Shown: positions 59,075-64,000 of the stretch, piece after piece
Position numbering within the stretch: the stretch's first letter is position 1
Layout: every line of letters begins with the position of its first letter
DNA from: Scleroderma bovista
Lineage: Eukaryota; Basidiomycota; Agaricomycetes; Boletales; Sclerodermataceae
DNA: 64,000 nucleotides
Assembly: GCA_037178675.1 (NCBI GenBank)
Contig: JAYMGJ010000140.1
Span: 1-64,000 of the forward strand
Reading direction: 5' to 3'
Notes under the pieces: model-generated
What the model saw: the letters and a program-made list of their open reading frames with translations, nothing else
What the model was told of the DNA's origin: nothing
Databases searched by the model: none
Position numbers and translations under genes: made by a program

Positions 59075-59909
59075 TGTATACATTTATTGCCTATAGCATC
59101 CTAATCTTGCTCGCAGACAGCCTTGCAAATGATTCGTAACATGGGTGTCTCAAGTTTGTCGAGCAGGGTCAAATGGAGGCGGATATCTCTCCTCCTTTGA
59201 TTTCCCTTCGAACCACACCATCAATGGCAGCCGTGTCTGGCCTGTCAGGAATGGCACTGTCATATGTATGCCCAATGGTGGAGATAGGCTGTGACATGTC
59301 TCAAAAATCCCGATACTAAGCTGTGGTTCGTTGCCAAACAGCTGATCGAGCATCGATTTCATGCATTCGCATGGGGTTGGTACACTTGGATATTAAGCCA
59401 GCCAAACACGAAGGTGGTCGGCTATTGATCATCGACTACAACTGCGCCGTCCGCTTCACTGGGAAACGAAGGATGTTGCGTGGCATTACTGGGATCGAAG
59501 GGTATGCGGCTGAATCTGGAGTGTGGAGTGCCATCCGTGCGGATTTATGGTCGACTGGCAAAACACCGCAAGAACTGTGCATGTTGTGCGATAGCTCAGC
59601 GACTCACGAGCGTTAAACCAACTGATCGGCCAATGATGTCGGAGGTGCTTCAGTGGATGTCAAAATTTGATCTTCGACCAAATGTAAACTAAGAAACATT
59701 CAGTGAGTTCATGAAAACACAGATAGAGACGACACAATTATACTGCACTGATCATGGATCAGCCTCAGCATTGGACCTTTGTCATCCACTGATTGCGCCA
59801 CGTCCCTTATATCCTTCCACATTGCCTTCAGTAAGGCCTGTCCTATACATTGCATCACATTCTGTCGAATTTGGGAGTACTATAAGGTAATTTAAATTAA
59901 TGTACACTA
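59075..59909 (+). pseudogene. Fragment of a second kind of protein kinase
   Basis: Plus-strand pieces read KLWFVAKQLIE near 59315, then MGLVHLDIKPAKHEGGRLLI, IDYNCAVRF, GYAAESGVWSAIRADLWSTG and, after a frame change near 59590, RLTSVKPTDRPMMSEVLQWM, ending at 59692. HLDIKPA is the catalytic loop, IDYN replaces DFG, and the DLWSTG and RPTM-like blocks follow as in ordinary kinases, so the C-lobe is represented in order. The frames are broken and the N-lobe is absent. From 59693 to 59909 nothing is recognised. Confidence 0.6.
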
Positions 59910-62491
59910 CTATTCAACAGGTGACTCCATGAGATCATCACTACTGTTTGATTCTTCTTCGTTCAAATCTCCCCAATGCCTCAATGCAAAAACATCTCCT
60001 TCTCCTTCACCTCTGAGAATGCTGTGTTCGACATTCAGCAAAAACAAAATTCTTTAAAGATATGCACATGGACTGACTGGTCAAAGAGGGATATTGTCTG
60101 GCTCTCGTCGTCTGATTGATCAATATTTCCGACTAACGTTGAGTGGGATCCCAATACCGCTCTCAAGAACTGCATCTCATCGTCTGCACTGTGCTCTCTC
60201 AGCTTCCTCACCTCTGACGGCGTCAAGGAGAGGTCTTGGGCAATAGGTGATGATGGCGTTGGACTATGCAGAGTAATATGCCGTTCGATTCCAGACGTAA
60301 CAATATGAAGTAACGATGGGTGTATCGCAACCGCGTTTACGATGGAACGGTGGCCTCAGGTAATAAGAAGATATTAATAGGAATTCATCAAGCACCTCTA
60401 TCTTGATATACTCACCGCTTACCCGACACAGTGGAGTTGAAATTTGTAAAGGAATGTGACGCGTGCTGGAAAGTCCCTGACAATAGGCTGGAAAGCCACC
60501 ACACGTGCGAAGTGTCAATATCTCGACTTCGCCATCCTTGTTAGTTATACACACACCTGTAACGTTGGGCCACTCCTGCGCATACCACTCGTCGACGGAG
60601 ATCTCTTGTCTGAGGCCCATCAAAACCCTGGTTTCTGGTACCTGCCAGACATAACTCCTGAAATCGTCGGAGCCAGCTGCGTAGAGAACATCTTCGCTCA
60701 TCCCAGGTCCACCAAATGCCCCCGACTGGATTTCATGAACGACTATCAATTCAAATTCACCAATTGAAGACAGTATTGATGCCGTACCTTCATCGTACAC
60801 GAATTGGAATACGTCCTCTCGCCTTCCGCTATTGGAGTTCCATCGGGGTTATTGCGTCCGGTGCATATCGCCAATGGATGTGGGTCAGATAGGGCGTATA
60901 TTGTAGGATACCAATGCTGTTCTTATGTTTACGGACAGTACACCGGTGATCGGCTGCGCAGAAGACGCACAAGCATGGTAACGGCCAATCTATTTCCTGA
61001 GGCATACATGAGATTGTGAATCAATTTTGAATATGAAACAACCTACCGTCCTTATCAAACGTGATACTGCTGCTCTCTGGATTACTCAGGTACCCTACAG
61101 ACCTCTTGGACAACTTGGTGACATACTTTAAACCAGGCCGGAGAAGCTGGTTAGTGGAAGGAAATCGTGCACGGTGAAAGATAAACGTACATCTTGCACT
61201 ATACCTTCATTAGACCTTACCGATAGCGGTCCGAATGCCATCCTGGTGTCGCGAAGACACACTTGCCCGTGGGCATCACTTGTGGCAAAGATGTGTTCCA
61301 TGACGGGATGCGCCTGCACCCCCGTGAATTCCGTTGTATGCTGGAGTACCCCCTGGGCGTTTGATAGTCTTCTGTCAACACGTGCATCATGAAAAATTAT
61401 CCTTCCATCTTCCCTACAAAAGCGAGGAAAATCAGGTGCATGAACTCTAAATCGGGAAAGAGTTCCGACTGACCCTGCACTGAAGAAGAGCTCATCGTGT
61501 TGGGCGTGTGAACTAACGCATCGCACACTGTCCTGAATGGCCAGTGATTGGCAGATAGTCGAAATATATATATCAGTTATTTGAATGAAACGTCTCAGAA
61601 GAAGAATATTTCATACATTATGTCGCCGATAAACATCCACAGCAGGTAAAGGCCGCTCTGGGCTCCAATGCACACCTGGCGAGACCAATCTCGACACGTC
61701 ATACCGTAGTACCAGATTGTCCGCCCCTCCGCTGGTCAGAGTGAATCAAAATGGAGCGGCGATACTCGGGAAGGAACCATTTTACCTTATCAAGTACTGA
61801 TTGGTCGCTGAAAAATCCAAAGATAACACATTTCCCTTGATCACAGTGCAATGGTAAGCAGGAGATGCGATGTCAGCTGTAGTCAGAAGGAAAAACGAAC
61901 GTACTGTCGGGCCAGAATAGCACCCCGAGGGGCTCTGCACGTCGTCCTGATTAAAATCCCAGAGCAAGATACGAAAATCTGCAATATCACAGCTCATATT
62001 CAGAAGAACGCCCCATGTAGTAAGCAGTGGCGGGGAAAACGCACCATCTCCCGCACTCGCCAGCCATCTGCCGTCTTTACGGGAGAACGCCAGGAAGTTC
62101 ACGCACGATACATGGGCCGTAAGCTTTCTGCCCAAGGAAAATGGCTAGTTTCAGTGACTAGTACTGCAACCCAAGTTGGCACGACCACAACGCGAACGTG
62201 AACGCGCGAAGTAGAAGGGATAGCCAGCAACCGCTATAAATGCGAAGGGGGAAAGCGGGCAGACTCCACGGTGAGATTGAAGATAACCGGCGGGGGAGGG
62301 AGGCAAATATGTAGTGATGATAGTTAATAATAACAAGCTTACCTCGAGTATGGGAACCCATGCGCGCACGTTCGAAAGAACATATCCCGCCTCGCACGTT
62401 CGATGGCGTTCGAGGTCAATGTATCGGAATAAAGAGGTCCGGCGGCGGTTGATCGCCTTGGATGACGAAAACCAGTAAGTAGAGGATCCAT
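59910..62491 (-). CDS. WD40 protein, DCAF5/WDR22-like
   Basis: Start ATG 62491 (MDPLLTGFRHPRRSTAAGPL). Exon 1 is 62491-62343, intron, exon 2 from 62127, and about nine further short-intron exons to TAG 59910-59912. Joined reading gives LTAHVSCVNFLAFSRKDGRW LASAGD, ILLWDFNQDDV, NVLSLDFSATNQYL, YDVSRL, DSVRCVSSHAQHDELFFSAG, EDGRIIFHDARVDRRLSNAQ, FATSDAHGQVCLRDTRM, YVTKLSKRSVGYLSNPESSS, AAGSDDFRSYVWQVP and HRSIVNAVAIHPSLLHIVTS GIE: seven WD40-type blades. Proteins of this kind are substrate receptors of CUL4-DDB1 ubiquitin ligases; the HDAR and RDTR motifs are the WDxR-type DDB1 contact signature. All splice sites seen keep frame, so it is probably a functional host gene. The C-terminus is acidic (NEEESNSSDDLMESPVE). 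Confidence 0.85.
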
Positions 62492-63333
62492 GAGATGATA
62501 GTAGGCAGGGGTGAGATCAGGCTGAGCGTGGTAATATCGCGTATACGATCTAGTCAATAATATCAGTACTCGCCAATTGGTGGTGGTCGCGTTCGAAGTG
62601 ATGGTCGAGCTCGAATGGCACCATTGAAATGGTAGCAGCGTCAGTCACATCAAATGGAGTCGAGACTCGATTATATATATTGGCAAAAAAGTCTAAAAAC
62701 AAATAGATATTAGGAGCACATAAAATACGTACGCGTACATACGATTCCTCGACGTAACCAAGAACGAACCCAATACCTGTACACGAATACGGACAAGATG
62801 ATCCCGGATGAGTCGATGGGTAGTCTAAGTATGTATATGCAATGGGGGGGCAGGGGGATGAGAGGGGCAAGTGGTGAGGTGAGATGAGTTAAGTAAAGAG
62901 GCGAAAGGAGCGAAGCAGGTTGAAAAACAACAACAGAGCAGAAGTGTCCGAACGAACCTACAGCAATGTGTCGGGACATGTATTCTGTGAAATCTATGAA
63001 AATGGTGAAAATGGTAGTAGATGTGGATATACGAGAGGGAAGAAAAAAAAAGAGGAAATGGTAGAGTAGTGGTGTGGTGCAAATAAGCGTGGGTAGGGCT
63101 CAATTATGTAAAGCAGGATGAACGAGGTTGAACACGAACACGAACGGGAATGTGGAATGCACAGAGAACCCGGATAGTGGGGACCAGTTGGAGTTAAAGA
63201 AATGACCCGTGACGGAGGATGGGTGAGGGGGAAAAGACGGGATCGCGAGGAAACCATGGGCCCAGCGCACAGCTGCGATCTCGACACTCTATCTCCTCAC
63301 ACCAACCCCCATTATATGATAGACACCAGAAGC
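62492..63333. promoter_or_regulatory. Intergenic: promoter side of the DCAF5-like gene
   Basis: This is the 5' flank of the DCAF5-like gene and the 3' flank of the next minus-strand gene. On the minus strand it is CT-rich (62870-63180), as many basidiomycete promoters are. There are short open frames but none with protein-like composition. No specific element is claimed. Confidence 0.4.
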
Positions 63334-64000
63334 TTACTGTGCACCGCGCATCACAGCATCGATCACCTTGAACCCCGGCAACTCGACCTTCTGCGACCGT
63401 CTCTCGTTAACAAGCATCGTCCCTTCCTCATCACTCCCACTATTATCACCAGGCCCACCACCACCACCACCACCATTCGACATCGTCTTTGGCGACGACG
63501 ACTTGAGCCTAAGCGGCGGGAGCGTAATAGGCGGCGATCCAGACCGCGAAGGCGGGACAGAAGCAGAGAAACTACTATTGCGAGTCATACTGCTCCCGAC
63601 GAATAACCCCGACTTTTGGGGAGTCGGCCAAGATGTATTACGATGCGGCGCAGCGTGTATAGGAGTCATCCCGAATGCCGATCGGACTGAATGTGCGAGA
63701 TGGTGGCCACCACCGTTATGGGAAGAAGACGCGGGATGGCCATGCGATGGCGATGCAGGGCGCGAAGCACACGGACTTCGGGTGGGTGCACCGATTTCGA
63801 ACGTGGGTCGTGCAGTGGACCACGTATGACCGGCGTCCCCTAATGGATAGATGGAATTGCCGGTGCTGGTGCCGTTTGAGTGTTGGGGTGCTGGGAAGCC
63901 CTTGCGATCGGCGTGGGCAGCGAGGGATAGTTGGCCTGGGTATGTATGGACATGCGGTAGCGAAGTCGTGTGAGGAACATCGCCAAAGCTCTTGTTCCTA
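63334..64000 (-). CDS. 3' end of an unidentified low-complexity protein gene (runs off the window)
   Basis: The minus-strand frame is open from the window edge at 64000 to TGA 63334-63336, about 220 residues: FGDVPHTTSLPHVHTYPGQL, ARPTFEIGAPTRSPCASRPA, HPASSSHNGGGHHLAHSV, a Gly run, then SDEEGTMLVNERRSQKVELP GF at the end. It is rich in Ser, Pro, His and Gly, a style typical of the disordered tail of a fungal regulator such as a zinc-finger factor, but no domain is in view, so the function stays open. The start lies beyond the window. Confidence 0.55.
   Translation of the reverse strand, partial: RNKSFGDVPHTTSLPHVHTYPGQLSLAAHADRKGFPAPQHSNGTSTGNSIYPLGDAGHTWSTARPTFEIGAPTRSPCASRPASPSHGHPASSSHNGGGHHLAHSVRSAFGMTPIHAAPHRNTSWPTPQKSGLFVGSSMTRNSSFSASVPPSRSGSPPITLPPLRLKSSSPKTMSNGGGGGGGPGDNSGSDEEGTMLVNERRSQKVELPGFKVIDAVMRGAQ

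Noticed and set aside
62550..63290. Several minus-strand frames of 70-106 codons upstream of the DCAF5-like gene
   Set aside because: CT-rich promoter/UTR-like DNA yields Ser/Leu/Pro/His-rich frames; there is no splice logic linking them to the gene's first exon.

Overview
This is eukaryotic DNA, very probably from a basidiomycete fungus of the Agaricomycetes. Genes carry many short GT-AG introns of about 45-80 nt. The recognisable families are fungal: FunK1-type kinases, a KDZ DNA transposase, a Crinkler-type protein, a Tad-like LINE and a DCAF5/WDR22-like WD40 gene. No bacterial operon structure, tRNA or rRNA gene was recognised. Most of the window is accessory, repeat-rich DNA; only the last ~4 kb looks like ordinary host gene territory. 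|| Layout. 0.9-3.6 kb: two satellite-like arrays. 3.5-7.0 kb: a minus-strand LINE that keeps ORF1 and the endonuclease part of ORF2 but has lost the reverse transcriptase against the satellite. 8.1-8.7 kb: a weak LTR candidate. 9.4-13.3 kb: two plus-strand genes of unrecognised families, the second with a clean seven-exon model. 13.9-14.9 kb: twelve ~80 bp repeats with a palindromic core. 15.6-27.0 kb: two very large minus-strand multi-exon genes, one unrecognised (~1,450 aa) and one (~1.2 kaa) starting with a ParB/sulfiredoxin-like domain. Scattered through their introns and flanks are about a dozen small inverted repeats built from one half-site (TTTCACGCAGAAT / ATTCTGCGTGAAA). This two-gene plus dispersed-palindrome module is my main candidate for an undescribed system. 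|| 29.7-47.2 kb: a large inverted duplication with arms of ~5.55 kb around a 6.4 kb spacer. Each arm holds a Crinkler-type gene (ubiquitin-like header, REase-like domain, kinase-like domain), intact on the right and broken by two 1-nt deletions on the left, an unrecognised ORF, a chimera of captured host fragments (polyubiquitin, Utp20-like, WDR5/Swd3-like) and a PIF1-helicase-like fragment at the inner end. The spacer has two tandem arrays and a truncated KDZ transposase. || 47.2-59.7 kb: a decayed cluster of a membrane protein gene, two FunK1 kinases, another membrane protein family and a kinase fragment. The first FunK1 gene is split by a 3.06 kb foldback-type element (50309-53364) flanked by CCGG, whose arms carry inverted 31-bp tandem arrays. 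|| 59.9-64.0 kb: an apparently intact DCAF5-like gene and the 3' end of a gene leaving the window. || Exon limits were read by eye from splice signals and reading frame. All family assignments are from motif memory, without database searches.
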